A stretch of 64,000 nt of DNA, taken from assembly GCF_005877885.1 (NCBI RefSeq), contig NZ_VCHY01000008.1, positions 62,001 through 126,000 on the forward strand. The letters are read 5' to 3'. A program made the translations under genes and the position numbers. This DNA is from Labilibacter sediminis. GTDB taxonomy: Bacteria > Bacteroidota > Bacteroidia > Bacteroidales > Marinilabiliaceae. The notes under the pieces were generated by a model. It was not told the origin of the DNA, ran no database searches, and saw only the letters and a list, made by a program, of their open reading frames with translations. Positions 26,538-36,114 of the stretch are shown piece by piece; position 1 is the first letter of the stretch, and each line of letters begins with the position of its first letter.

Positions 26538-27788
26538 TCAGCTTACTATAAAACCACATAACTCCTCTGTAAAATTCTCACTTTGCATTTGTTGCGAAAT
26601 TTGCAATGCCTTTTGCTTATATGATTTATTGGTCCATAAGTCCAATATTCTTTTCTCCAGAGGTTCTGTTCTTAACTGATCAATCTTTAAACCTAAAGGT
26701 CCTGCACCCAGTTCATAAACTTTTTTATTCCAAACAAACTGGTCAATTATGTGAGGTATTATCATGGTAGCACATCCATATTTTAATGACATATGCGTGC
26801 TTCCTGATCCTCCATGATGAATAACTGCATATACCTTTGGAAAAATCCAGTCGTACGGTATCTGAGATACAAAGCAAACCAAATCTGAATTATAATTATC
26901 AGGAATGGCCAAACCTCCTTCTGCTGTATTAATAATAGCTGGTATATTATTGCGCTCAACAATATCTGTTATGAGCTTACTTTTTTCCTGAGGATTAGGA
27001 TTGGTCATGCTGCCGAAGGTCACAAACAATATTTTTTCATGCTTCTGAATAAAATCTAACAAAGCAGGATCCGGTTTCCAGCTTACTGTTTTATTTCGTT
27101 CATGATAGCCTAAGACTTTAATGTTATCATTCCAATACTCTGGTCTTTGAAATAATGAGGTAGAAATTGTATACAAAGCTTTATTGGTAAACAATGCTTT
27201 TTGAATTTGCTTTCGTTTAATCCTTTCGGGCAACTTTAACCACTTAACAGAAATTAAAGCAGTTTGTACTAAACCAAAATTAGCCAGGCGGTAAGTTAGT
27301 TTATTGATATAAGAACCATAGTTACCATTAAAGGCTACATGAGCATGATTTTTTACAAAATGAATATAAGGGACAGGACTTAAAAAAATGGTTTTACCAG
27401 GATTCTTTAATCCCCAAATAACCGGATATATGGCTTTGCCGTTATGAATAATTCTGTCGGGTTTTTCCTCATTGACAATCTTGCACTGACGAGCAATTAA
27501 ATCTTTATTTATCTGTGTTGACAACTTAGTTAAGCGTATATAAGCCATCATTTTCCGCAAGCCTGATGTACTTCCTCCTAATGCCGCTTTCCCATCTTTA
27601 CTATCAAGCATCCTGATAAACTCTGGTCCTAATGATCTAAATTCGAATTGCGACTCTTCAGCCATAAACCTAAATTGCTCCGGAAAAACACAGATAACCT
27701 GATGCCCTTTATTTTTTAATTTTTCTCCAACGGCCACAAATGGCTCCATATCGCCCCGAGTACCAATGGATGCTAATAGAATTTTCAT
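26538..27788 (-). CDS. GT1-family glycosyltransferase (UGT/sterol-glucosyltransferase-like)
   Basis: 416 residues of GT-B fold. The N-terminal MKILLASIGTRGDMEPFVAVG is the typical opening of MGT/sterol glucosyltransferase relatives. The C-terminal nucleotide-sugar site is VYAVIHHGGSGSTHMSLKYG with PHIIDQFVWN after it (HGGxGT-like, D/Q pair). It probably transfers a hexose from UDP-sugar to a small hydrophobic acceptor. There is no signal peptide, so it is cytoplasmic. A decayed close relative lies at 7721-8266. Confidence 0.85.
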   Translation of the reverse strand: MKILLASIGTRGDMEPFVAVGEKLKNKGHQVICVFPEQFRFMAEESQFEFRSLGPEFIRMLDSKDGKAALGGSTSGLRKMMAYIRLTKLSTQINKDLIARQCKIVNEEKPDRIIHNGKAIYPVIWGLKNPGKTIFLSPVPYIHFVKNHAHVAFNGNYGSYINKLTYRLANFGLVQTALISVKWLKLPERIKRKQIQKALFTNKALYTISTSLFQRPEYWNDNIKVLGYHERNKTVSWKPDPALLDFIQKHEKILFVTFGSMTNPNPQEKSKLITDIVERNNIPAIINTAEGGLAIPDNYNSDLVCFVSQIPYDWIFPKVYAVIHHGGSGSTHMSLKYGCATMIIPHIIDQFVWNKKVYELGAGPLGLKIDQLRTEPLEKRILDLWTNKSYKQKALQISQQMQSENFTEELCGFIVS

Positions 27789-27836
27789 CTGTTAAAAATT
27801 AGTATCAAGAATAATCACCTCACCGGAAACACATAT

Positions 27837-28007
27837 AACCCGGAATATGCATTAGAAAAACTATTACGAGCTGCACCTACCTTAAAATATATCACTCTGT
27901 TACTTTTTGAAAACTCACCATAGCGGTGCTATGCATCCTTTTCAAAAAGTCATATTTTATTGTACTTGCAGCTCTCATAACGATTCTCTAACGCATAATT
28001 CCATCTA
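27837..28007. repeat. Palindromic element family A, copy A2
   Basis: It starts AACCCGGAATATGCATTAG and ends CTCTAACGCATAATTCC, with central CTCACCATAGCGGTGCTATG. Its arms (GAGCTGCACCTACC / GTACTTGCAGCTC) differ in sequence from those of A3 and A4 yet still pair, consistent with selection for the fold or an independent lineage. Confidence 0.8.
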
Positions 28008-28030
28008 ACTAATATTGTTTTGCCAAACAG

Positions 28031-28183
28031 GCTTTCTTTTTGCTTGATCAAAAAGAAACAAAAAAATCAAGTTCAATTCATCCTTCAGCCCACCTCCTTG
28101 TTGAATCTATTGCCGTCACACATCCCTTATTCACCCGCATTCAACTACGTCGCGCTATTACCGGCCCGGGCCAATTGAACCAG
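28031..28183. repeat. Hairpin-plus-arm element family C, copy C1
   Basis: The hairpin TTTCTTTTTG/CAAAAAGAAA is followed by CAAAAAAATCAA and the arm GTTCAATT (28071-28078), whose partner AATTGAAC is at 28173-28180. The same plan occurs at 30044 and 30890. No coding capacity is convincing here. The 28184-28600 part of this gap holds a weaker hairpin (TTCTTC...GAAGAA near 28402) followed by AAGTAAACAAAGAAG, possibly a fourth decayed copy. Confidence 0.6.
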
Positions 28184-28638
28184 CCAACACACATTTTTAT
28201 CGAGATAGAACTAAAATACTTGAAATAGTTAGCTACTCGGTTTTACTTTTCAAAAAGTCTTAGGAATCCAGGTTTAAAACTTTTTGAATGAAACACCTCT
28301 TCCAAAGAGTAAAAACTATACTTTGCTCAAGCCGCAAGGGCTTTTACTTTAGCTCACAATGTTTATTTTTAGCGTTCGTGATTTCCGCTTAACTCCAATT
28401 CTTCCTTCAGCCGAAGAAAGTAAACAAAGAAGCCCGCCGACTGCACCACTCGCTTACCCACTATTTTCCTTATTTTGAGACTGAAAGAACTCCCTGCGGT
28501 CAAACAGCTTTCAGCCTATTCAAAACTAAAAAAAGTGGGGCCCAAGCTACATTGCTGATGTCGGTTGCTAAACTTGGTACTCTGTAAAAGTTAAATGTAC
28601 TTGGTTTGGTAATCACCTTCTATGTTCCTACTGATTAC

Positions 28639-28676
28639 TGATCACTGTTCACTGTTCACTGTTCACTGTTCACTGA
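28639..28676. repeat. Heptamer tandem repeat (TCACTGT x4-5) at the lactamase 3' end
   Basis: TGATCACTGTTCACTGTTCACTG... repeats with a 7-base period. On the coding strand it supplies the last codons and stop of the metallo-beta-lactamase gene and continues past it. Confidence 0.75.
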
Positions 28677-29925
28677 TTACTGTTTTTTTATAATCTTGAA
28701 CAACCTTTATAGTATGGCTTAACAGCTCCGCTCCTCCGTAATTTCCATGACCGGGAATAACTATGCCTACATCAGGGTATGCTTTTTTTACTTTTTCTAC
28801 TGTCCCATCCCAATCTTCCAATACCGCATCACTTAAATTACCTATTCCCCTCGCCGATGAAGCTTTTATTAGGCAGCCCCCAAATAATATTTCTTCCCCG
28901 GGTAACCAAACCACAATATTATCCGCAGTATGGCCTCCTCCATAATAATGAGCCTCCAGCTTTCTCCCATTAAAATCAATCATTTTCGATTTATTAAAAG
29001 ACTCAGTTGGCAAAGTTAAACCATGCTTTTTGCATTGTTCCATGGTTAAATCCCCAACCAATGACTCAACTCCTTTGCTATGTAAAAAATCGATGCCTCC
29101 AATACAATCATCATGAAAATGACCTGCAATAAACTGAGTAATTTCGATGTTCATTTTGTTTTTAAGGTAATTATATAGCTGCCCGGTTGTTTCGTTATCC
29201 ATTGCGGTATCAACCATTACGGCTTTTCCGTTTATTGCTACGATCAGTCCGTTTGAAGAAAAGCGCCCCCATTTTTTTGAATTATGCCAGGTTATGTGTA
29301 CAAAAACAGAATCTTTTAAATGAATCAATTGCAGATCTTTGTCTATAAATATTTTTTCATCTTTGGCTAATTTCCGGTTGGAAAATAACTCAATAGCTTT
29401 TAGGTAATTCTTTGCGCCTTGCGGGGTTAAATCTCTGGAAAATCCCTTTAGTTCCGAATGGTTTTTATTTATCCATAAATTAATCTCCTTTAAACGACCT
29501 TGCCACTTATCTAAATCAAAGGTCTTGTAATCATTTATGGTTAGTTTACTAATTTTATTGTTCTTAAACTGAACAGATAAATTCGAAACCATTGGTTCAT
29601 CATGTAAGTATTGAATTCGTTTATCAATTTTACCGACTACAACATCATACCCTTCTTCAGCAACATTTAATTTTTCAATTTCAAACCTTGGTACAAAAAC
29701 AGAATCCCATTTAAATATGGTTTCAAATTCAGCCCTGTTACTACAAATAAGAATATCACCTTCCTGCATAGTAAAGTCATCAGTAATTAAATACTGAAAG
29801 GCTGAATATTTAGCTTGGTTAAATGCCTTAAAATAGTCTTTGATAATTTGCTCATGGTTTAGTTGAGCTTGCAATGACATGCCGAATGGAAATAAGATGG
29901 CGAAAAGGATGTATTTTTTTATCAT
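28663..29925 (-). CDS. Subclass B1-type metallo-beta-lactamase with extra N-terminal domain
   Basis: 420 residues with signal peptide MIKKYILFAILFPFGMSLQA. Residues about 190-410 hold the complete B1 zinc set: H269-F-H271-D-D273 (HxHxD), H332 in GGGHTADN, C351 in LFGGCLIK and H393 in PGHG. The C351 ligand and the GGCLIK motif are the B1 hallmark. B1 enzymes are normally about 230-250 residues. Here about 165 residues precede the lactamase fold; they look like an NTF2/SnoaL-type alpha+beta domain (HEQIIKDYFKAFNQAKYSAF … FEIEKLNVAEEGYDVVVGKI). It is exported to the periplasm. Beta-lactam hydrolysis is likely on motif grounds but not certain. Confidence 0.85.
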   Translation of the reverse strand: MIKKYILFAILFPFGMSLQAQLNHEQIIKDYFKAFNQAKYSAFQYLITDDFTMQEGDILICSNRAEFETIFKWDSVFVPRFEIEKLNVAEEGYDVVVGKIDKRIQYLHDEPMVSNLSVQFKNNKISKLTINDYKTFDLDKWQGRLKEINLWINKNHSELKGFSRDLTPQGAKNYLKAIELFSNRKLAKDEKIFIDKDLQLIHLKDSVFVHITWHNSKKWGRFSSNGLIVAINGKAVMVDTAMDNETTGQLYNYLKNKMNIEITQFIAGHFHDDCIGGIDFLHSKGVESLVGDLTMEQCKKHGLTLPTESFNKSKMIDFNGRKLEAHYYGGGHTADNIVVWLPGEEILFGGCLIKASSARGIGNLSDAVLEDWDGTVEKVKKAYPDVGIVIPGHGNYGGAELLSHTIKVVQDYKKTVISEQ

Positions 29926-30043
29926 GTGGGTAATTGTGAAAGAGTTTTAAACAAATATCGCATAAAAAGAGAATTATAATTCGAATAAGGGTTAAAACTT
30001 CGGTAATAAAAAATATTCTTTTCAGGGATTTCATCCCTAACCC

Positions 30044-30205
30044 CTGACTTCCTTTTTGTCATTGCCACAAAAAGGAAGCAAAAAAGTCTAGACCAATAGA
30101 ATCCTTCTCCCCGCATCGGTCTGCAATTCCAGCCTACACACATCCCCCTCAAGTGCGCCCTAGAAAACCTCTCCCATACACCGGCTCGGTCTATTGCTCC
30201 GGCCT
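30044..30205. repeat. Hairpin-plus-arm element family C, copy C2
   Basis: It shares a 45-bp block (30047-30091) without difference with copy C3: the stem CTTCCTTTTTGT/ACAAAAAGGAAG and then CAAAAAAGTCTAG. The following arm CAATAGA (30094-30100) pairs with TCTATTG at 30190-30196. The rest of 29926-30654 holds nothing else I can identify. Confidence 0.65.
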
Positions 30206-30654
30206 TCCCACTTTTTATTTACAGCTAGTTAATAACTCAAGACCTTAACTTTTTGATGTTGACCGACTGTATAGTACAATTCTTTTGTCTAAATTGCTAA
30301 AACTCGCTCCTTCCTTCATCAGAAGCTCAAACAAATCGCAATTTTACGACAAACAACCTTGTTTTTATGCTCACCGGACGAGGTCAAGGTGAAGACAAGC
30401 TGGCTTAGCTTAAAGAATACCTTTTTCAGCTCCTAATTACCTTATAACTTAGGCCTTAACAAATAATATCAAAACTCCAGATAATTCCCTTCAGATCTGT
30501 AGCTAGAATCATGAAGGAATAAACCATAAAAAAATGGGATTCAGACCGTATCATATTGATTATGGTCCTCATCCCATTTCAACTAAACTACCTATGAAAA
30601 ATTCTTATACTTTACTAACTCTATTAAATGGCAATCAAGCGATGATTATAAATT

Positions 30655-30823
30655 AAACCCGCAATATGCAATAGAAATTCTATTACGCATTGAAATTGCT
30701 TCAAAACAAGGTGTTTCACTAACTTGATTCAACTCACCGTAGCGGTGCTACGTTTCGTCTCAACAAGTCCTTGTTTTATGGCACTTTCAATGCTCATAAC
30801 AAACCTCTATTGCATAATCCGGG
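30655..30823. repeat. Palindromic element family A, copy A3 (interrupted)
   Basis: It starts AACCCGCAATATGCAATAG, has central CTCACCGTAGCGGTGCTACG, and ends CTATTGCATAATCCGGG. Its last bases are split off by the 329-bp insertion and reappear at 31153-31164 as ATAATCCGGGTT. Confidence 0.85.
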
Positions 30824-31152
30824 CAATGTCGTTTAGTTAAGAAATTCATTTCATGAATTTCTTAAAAATGGGACTTTGTCCCATTCCCTACTTCCTTTTT
30901 GTCATTGCCACAAAAAGGAAGCAAAAAAGTCTAGTCGAGGAGAATGCCAACCCGCTCTTCCCGATTGTTTATAATTCTATAGAAGTAAGTGTTCTTTCAA
31001 ACACAAGGACAAGCCCCTTCTATGAATTATATAACAATCGGAAATACACTGCCTCCATTGGCCTTCAACTCCTCGACGGGCCTGCGCGCCCCTTTACTAT
31101 CGTGAGTTAAAATGTTTTAAACAGCTATGATATCCTTAACTAAACGACATTG
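30824..31152. mobile_element. 329-bp non-autonomous insertion with 18-bp perfect TIRs and 10-bp target duplication
   Basis: The left end CAATGTCGTTTAGTTAAG (30824-30841) and right end CTTAACTAAACGACATTG (31135-31152) are perfect inverted repeats. The flanks are the direct repeat ATAATCCGGG (30814-30823 and 31153-31162). Joining the flanks restores the right end of a family-A element (…ATAATCCGGGTT, as in copy A4), which gives an internal control for the insertion. No transposase fits inside; it contains family-C copy C3. The duplicated target abuts the stop codon of the GH3 gene at 31163. Confidence 0.85.
30890..31077. repeat. Hairpin-plus-arm element family C, copy C3 (inside the insertion)
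   Basis: The 45-bp block at 30890-30934 equals that of C2. It is followed by the arm GTCGAGGAG (30934-30942), complementary over 9 bp to CTCCTCGAC (31069-31077). The arm sequence is unlike those of C1 and C2, but pairing is kept. Confidence 0.65.
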
Positions 31153-31162
31153 ATAATCCGGG

Positions 31163-33550
31163 TTAAAACGATACGTTTTCCTTATCTTCAAATGTTCTGA
31201 ATTCCGGTGTATAAGTAATATTTTCACACCTTTTTATGAGCTCTTTAACCTGCTCATGCGTAATTTCGTTACCTGTTATATATGGCGATTTAATCAGAGG
31301 GTGCTCCAAAAAGAAACCAGGGATATTTGCTTCCTCTAAAGGCTTTCCTTCTGCTGTAAAATTCCCAATCCATTTAGGCATAAGTTCTATTAAAAACACT
31401 CGTGTTTCTTCGTTGTCCCATAGCGCTTTTACAAAAGTTAACTCATCCACCATCATCGATATTTTCTGGGTTGATTTCAAATCTACTTTTTTGCTTTGAC
31501 GAATATCGCGTGAAGATGCAGCTGCAGAGATAATAAAATCACCACTTTCAGCAATCCACATCTCACGCTTTGCATCGTAATATGAAAAATCCCTGGCACT
31601 AAGTTCAAAAGTTACTGTCTTTGATTCTCCGGGAGCTAACTCCACCTTAGCAAAATTTTTGAGCTCTTTTTTAGGTCGCTGCAAAGTGCATTCCTTATCT
31701 GTAACATATAGTTGTACTATTTCTTTTCCTTTTACCTCTCCGGTATTTTTAACCGTAACAGAAACTTTTAGTACATCTTTATCTGTTATTTCAGAAGCGG
31801 AAACAGTCATATCAGTATACTCAAAACTGGTATATGATAGTCCATATCCAAAAGGAAATAAAGGTTCAATCTGTTTTTCATCGTAGTAACGATATCCCAC
31901 AAATATACGTTCACCATAAAGCACATTGCCCTGCTCTCCCGGAAAGTTAAAGGCTGCCGGAGTATCTGATAGCTTCACAGGAAAAGTTTCAGCCAGTTTC
32001 CCTGAAGGATTCACTGTTCCAAATAAAACATCGGCTACGGCTCCTGCACCGGCCTGGCCACCCAACCATGTTTCCAAAACTCCGGATACCTCATTTATCC
32101 ATGGCATGGCAACAGCACTTCCGTTGGTTAAAACAGCCACAGTATTGGTTTGCACCTTAGCTACTTCTTTAATTAAAGAATTATGCGAAACAGGCATATC
32201 AATATGTTTCCTGTCAATACCTTCCGATTCATAGCTTAATGGCAGGCCGGCAAATACCAAGGCAATGTCTGCCTCTGAGGCCACTTTGACCGCTTCTTCA
32301 ATTAAACTTACATCATTATCATCTTTTAAGGTATAGCCTTGTGCATAAGTAATTTTTACACCTTTCCCATATTCTTTCTTAATGATTTCAAGTACATTAT
32401 CCAACTGTGTTGGCTTCACCTCTGAGCTGCCATTTCCCTGGTAACGGGGCGAAGTGGCAAACTCTCCGATAACGGCTATCTTTTTATATTTATCCTTACT
32501 TAAAGGTAAAACCTGATTATCATTTTTTAATAAGGTAATGGCCTGTCCATGCACTTCTCGGGCAAAAGCATGATGCTCTTCTGCTTTCATTTCCACGCCT
32601 TCCTTATCTAACGATTTAGCTTTAAGTACCACCATTAATATTTCCTTCACCAGATTATCCAGAATCTCTTCATCCAATGAACCATTTTTTACAGCCTCCA
32701 ATAAAATATCATCGTTTACATTGCTCACATGAGGCATTTCGATGTGCATACCTGCTTTTAAGGCCTCTACCCTGTCAATAACAGCAAACCAATCAGAAAT
32801 AACAATGCCTTCGAATCCCCATTCTTCTTTTAGTATTTTGGTTAACAAATACGGGCTTTGCGTACCATATATGCCCTGTACACGATTATAGCATGCCATC
32901 ACTGTCCATGGCTGGGCTTTTTTAACTGCTATTTCAAATGGCGTAAGATAAATTTCATGCAAAGTTCTGTTATCCACATCCGAATTCATGTACATCCGCT
33001 CTGTTTCTACATTATTGGCTGTAAAATGCTTTAGCGAAGTACCTACTCCCTGACTCTGTACTCCATTGATATAAGCTGCTCCCAGCTCTCCTGATAAAAC
33101 AGGATCTTCCGTGAAATACTCAAAGTTTCGTCCGCCTAAAACGGAACGCTTAATATTTACACCGGGACCTAGTAATACGTTTACATCCAGCGCCTGACAT
33201 TCCTCGCCAAGAGTTTGTCCCACTTTATAAATTAAATCTAAATCCCAGGTGGCTGACAAAGCTGATGCAGTTGGAAAACAAGTAGCCGGCAACTGATCGC
33301 CATAACCTGCTTTATTGGTTGCAGGTGCCCTGCGCAAACCATGCGGACCGTCAGACATCCATATCCATGGTATATCTAATCTTTCAATAGGTTGAGAACT
33401 CCAGTCATCTCTTCCTGAACAAAGAGATACTTTTTCTTCAAGGGTTAATTGAGTAATCAATTTATCCACTTGATCCTCAATATTACTTTCCTGAGCATTC
33501 ATGCATATGCTTGACATAACGAATGTGGTTAATAGCAATAGCTGTTTCAT
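31163..33550 (-). CDS. GH3 beta-glucosidase (periplasmic)
   Basis: 795 residues with signal peptide ending NAQ (1-20). N-terminal TIM barrel with the MSDGPHGLR motif at 65-73 and KHFTANN at 174-180; catalytic nucleophile D253 in GIVISDWFAV. The second alpha/beta domain and a fibronectin-III-like domain (LKVSVTVKNTGEVKGKEIVQ) follow. A further C-terminal segment of about 90 residues after the Fn3 module has no function I can assign. It removes terminal beta-glucose from oligosaccharides. It is the last gene of the glucan locus and ends at the target duplication of the 329-bp insertion. Confidence 0.93.
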   Translation of the reverse strand: MKQLLLLTTFVMSSICMNAQESNIEDQVDKLITQLTLEEKVSLCSGRDDWSSQPIERLDIPWIWMSDGPHGLRRAPATNKAGYGDQLPATCFPTASALSATWDLDLIYKVGQTLGEECQALDVNVLLGPGVNIKRSVLGGRNFEYFTEDPVLSGELGAAYINGVQSQGVGTSLKHFTANNVETERMYMNSDVDNRTLHEIYLTPFEIAVKKAQPWTVMACYNRVQGIYGTQSPYLLTKILKEEWGFEGIVISDWFAVIDRVEALKAGMHIEMPHVSNVNDDILLEAVKNGSLDEEILDNLVKEILMVVLKAKSLDKEGVEMKAEEHHAFAREVHGQAITLLKNDNQVLPLSKDKYKKIAVIGEFATSPRYQGNGSSEVKPTQLDNVLEIIKKEYGKGVKITYAQGYTLKDDNDVSLIEEAVKVASEADIALVFAGLPLSYESEGIDRKHIDMPVSHNSLIKEVAKVQTNTVAVLTNGSAVAMPWINEVSGVLETWLGGQAGAGAVADVLFGTVNPSGKLAETFPVKLSDTPAAFNFPGEQGNVLYGERIFVGYRYYDEKQIEPLFPFGYGLSYTSFEYTDMTVSASEITDKDVLKVSVTVKNTGEVKGKEIVQLYVTDKECTLQRPKKELKNFAKVELAPGESKTVTFELSARDFSYYDAKREMWIAESGDFIISAAASSRDIRQSKKVDLKSTQKISMMVDELTFVKALWDNEETRVFLIELMPKWIGNFTAEGKPLEEANIPGFFLEHPLIKSPYITGNEITHEQVKELIKRCENITYTPEFRTFEDKENVSF

Positions 33551-33679
33551 TAGTACATAGTTATTTATGGTTTATATTTGATGCTAAACTCAGAGACTCT
33601 GAGGCTATGTGTATTTTTTATTATTAATATCTAATTCAATATGTAGCCGGTTTACTCATGGCTATAGTTGTTAATATAT

Positions 33680-33726
33680 AAGGAACAGGACTGTTTTTGC
33701 ATAATACATTTAAAGTCCTGTTCCTT
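33680..33726. repeat. Intercistronic hairpin between the two terminal GH3 genes
   Basis: AAGGAACAGGACT (33680-33692) and AGTCCTGTTCCTT (33714-33726) are perfectly complementary over 13 bp with a 21-base loop. No U-run follows on the minus strand. The loop and 3' flank resemble the element at 37057-37102. It may act as processing or attenuation between genes, or be an inserted palindrome. Confidence 0.65.
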
Positions 33727-33806
33727 TGGCTACCTGTAATTTCTATTTTCCCGTTTTAATAAGAACTAACAACAAAACACTGGATTCTTTTCTCTATTCT
33801 TATAAC

Positions 33807-35993
33807 CTATTGCTTAATATGAATATCAACAACCTCTCTTATATCACGTGATGATAATCCAACCATTAGTTTATATTTCCCTTCTTCAAGTTTCCAGTTT
33901 TTATTGACCTCATCATAAAATGACAGGTTTGTGGCTTTAATTTCTAATTCTATAGTTTTACTTTCACCTGCTTTCAACCTGACTTTCTCAAAGCTTTTTA
34001 ATTCTTTTTGTGGCCTTAATACTGATGATTCCTCATCATGCACATATACTTGTACTACCTCGGCCCCATCCTTTTTGCCGGTATTTTTAACTGTTACTTT
34101 TACTTTAATAATATCTTCTTTACTATATATAGCCTGATTAGAAGAAGCCTCTGTTATATCAAAAGTTGTATATGACAATCCATAGCCAAACTCAAAAAGT
34201 GGTTTAATCTTTTTGGTATCATGCCAACGATAACCTACCAAAATATCTTCTTTATACTCTTGATGTACGCCATCTCCCGGATATGAAATTTCGCCAAAAC
34301 TATGAGCTCCATTATCTTTTAAGGAAACCGGAAAGGTAAAAGGCAATTTACCCGAAGGATTTACATCTCCCGAAATTAGATCTGCCAGAGCATTCCCTCC
34401 TTCACTGCCCAGGTACCAGGCTTGCATAACAGCTTTAACATCCGAAATCCAAGGCATGGCTACAGCATTTCCACTAATCAGTATTACACCTACATTTGTG
34501 TTTACCGCTATGATCTCTTTCAAAAGTTCATCCTGACCAAATGGAAGATGATAATGTTTTCGATCACCATTTTCGCAATCCTGATAATGGTTTTTATTGA
34601 GTCCTCCTACAAATAATACCATATCGGCATCCTGAGCAATCTGAATGGCTGCTTGTTTAAGCGAATCTGCATCTAATTTGGATGGTATTTCCCGGCTGTA
34701 TACCGACGGTCCGGAAGCATACCCCATGGCATGCACGATATTTGCATTGATAAACCTTTTTTGTAAGCCCTGAAGTGGAGATATTTCGTGCACTGTTTTT
34801 AATTCTGAAGAACCTCCGCCTATGGTCATCATGCGGGTGGCATTTTCTCCTATTACAGCTATTGTTTTTGTGGTTTGCGGATCAATAGGGAAGAATCCCT
34901 TCTTATTTTTAAGTAATACAACACCTTCCTGAGCTACTTCACGTGCCACATCGAAATGATCCTGACTGGCCATTTTGCCTATCGGGCGAGAAGTGTTCAT
35001 GTTGGTTCTATACATCAAACGAAGTATACGTCTTACTTTATCATCAACAACTGACTCATCTATTTCACCACTTTTTAATAAGGCCAAAAAAGGATTAGCC
35101 AGGTAATAATTATCATATGCATTATTGGATGATGAGGACAGACCGTCAGTACCTGTTCCCATTTCAATATCCAATCCGTTTAATGCTGCCTCCTTTGTAT
35201 CATGGGTAGCTCCCCAATCGGTTACCAACACACCATCAAAAGCCCAATCACCTTTAAGGATATTTTTCACCAACACCTCGTTATGACAGCACCATTGATT
35301 ATTATACTTATTGTACGCTCCCATTACGGACCATACTTCTCCTTCTTGCACTGAAGCTTTAAAGGCTGGCAGATAAATTTCATATAGCGCTCTATCACTC
35401 AGTTTTACATTAATATGGTTTCGCCATACTTCCTGGTTATTGAGTACATAATGTTTTACGCATGCCGCCACACCATTTTGTTGCACTCCCTTAATATATG
35501 GAACTGCCATCACAGAGGCCAGATAAGGATCCTCTCCCATATATTCGAAATTACGACCATTTAATGGCGTACGATAGATATTTACTCCAGGCCCTAACAA
35601 AATATCCTTTTTACGATAACGGGCTTCTTCTCCAATGGCAACTCCATATTTATGAGAGATCTGTGGATTAAAAGTAGCTGCAAGACAGGTTAGTGCAGGA
35701 AAGGCAGTACATGAATCATTGGTCCAACCTGCATGTTTCCAGCTATCCCATTCTATTTCGGCACGAACACCATGAGGTCCATCTGACATCCATATCTCCG
35801 GAATACCCAAACGCGCTACGCCATGAGAGCTAAATTTAGATTGCGCATGACATAGTTTTACCTTTTCTTCTAGCGTAAGCTCTTGTATTATCGATTCAAT
35901 TTTTGATTCATCAACTGGTGTGTTTTTTTGACTCAACAAATTAATGTTGACCAACAGCAGCAATACAGTTACGGATAAAATAGCCTTTTTCAT
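33807..35993 (-). CDS. GH3 beta-glucosidase, second copy
   Basis: 728 residues with signal peptide (about 1-22). MSDGPHGVR at 69-77, KHYVLNNQE at 180-188 and nucleophile D259 in GVLVTDWGATHD mark the GH3 barrel. The alpha/beta domain and a terminal Fn3-like domain (IIKVKVTVKNTGKKDGAEVVQ) complete it. It lacks the extra tail of the downstream GH3 and shares only general family similarity with it, so the two probably differ in linkage or chain-length preference. It is probably periplasmic. Confidence 0.93.
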   Translation of the reverse strand: MKKAILSVTVLLLLVNINLLSQKNTPVDESKIESIIQELTLEEKVKLCHAQSKFSSHGVARLGIPEIWMSDGPHGVRAEIEWDSWKHAGWTNDSCTAFPALTCLAATFNPQISHKYGVAIGEEARYRKKDILLGPGVNIYRTPLNGRNFEYMGEDPYLASVMAVPYIKGVQQNGVAACVKHYVLNNQEVWRNHINVKLSDRALYEIYLPAFKASVQEGEVWSVMGAYNKYNNQWCCHNEVLVKNILKGDWAFDGVLVTDWGATHDTKEAALNGLDIEMGTGTDGLSSSSNNAYDNYYLANPFLALLKSGEIDESVVDDKVRRILRLMYRTNMNTSRPIGKMASQDHFDVAREVAQEGVVLLKNKKGFFPIDPQTTKTIAVIGENATRMMTIGGGSSELKTVHEISPLQGLQKRFINANIVHAMGYASGPSVYSREIPSKLDADSLKQAAIQIAQDADMVLFVGGLNKNHYQDCENGDRKHYHLPFGQDELLKEIIAVNTNVGVILISGNAVAMPWISDVKAVMQAWYLGSEGGNALADLISGDVNPSGKLPFTFPVSLKDNGAHSFGEISYPGDGVHQEYKEDILVGYRWHDTKKIKPLFEFGYGLSYTTFDITEASSNQAIYSKEDIIKVKVTVKNTGKKDGAEVVQVYVHDEESSVLRPQKELKSFEKVRLKAGESKTIELEIKATNLSFYDEVNKNWKLEEGKYKLMVGLSSRDIREVVDIHIKQ

Positions 35994-36114
35994 TTTATAG
36001 TTTTTTATCTTCCTGGTTTACTTCAAAAGCAAACTATAGAAATACATGACTTTATTTACAAGATACTTATAGAGTATCGTTCCTAAATTTAATTAAGAAT
36101 CAAACTTTAGTCAA

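Noticed and set aside
28040-28228. A 62-codon plus-strand open frame.
   Set aside because: It coincides with the family-C hairpin and arms; composition and lack of a start context argue against a gene.
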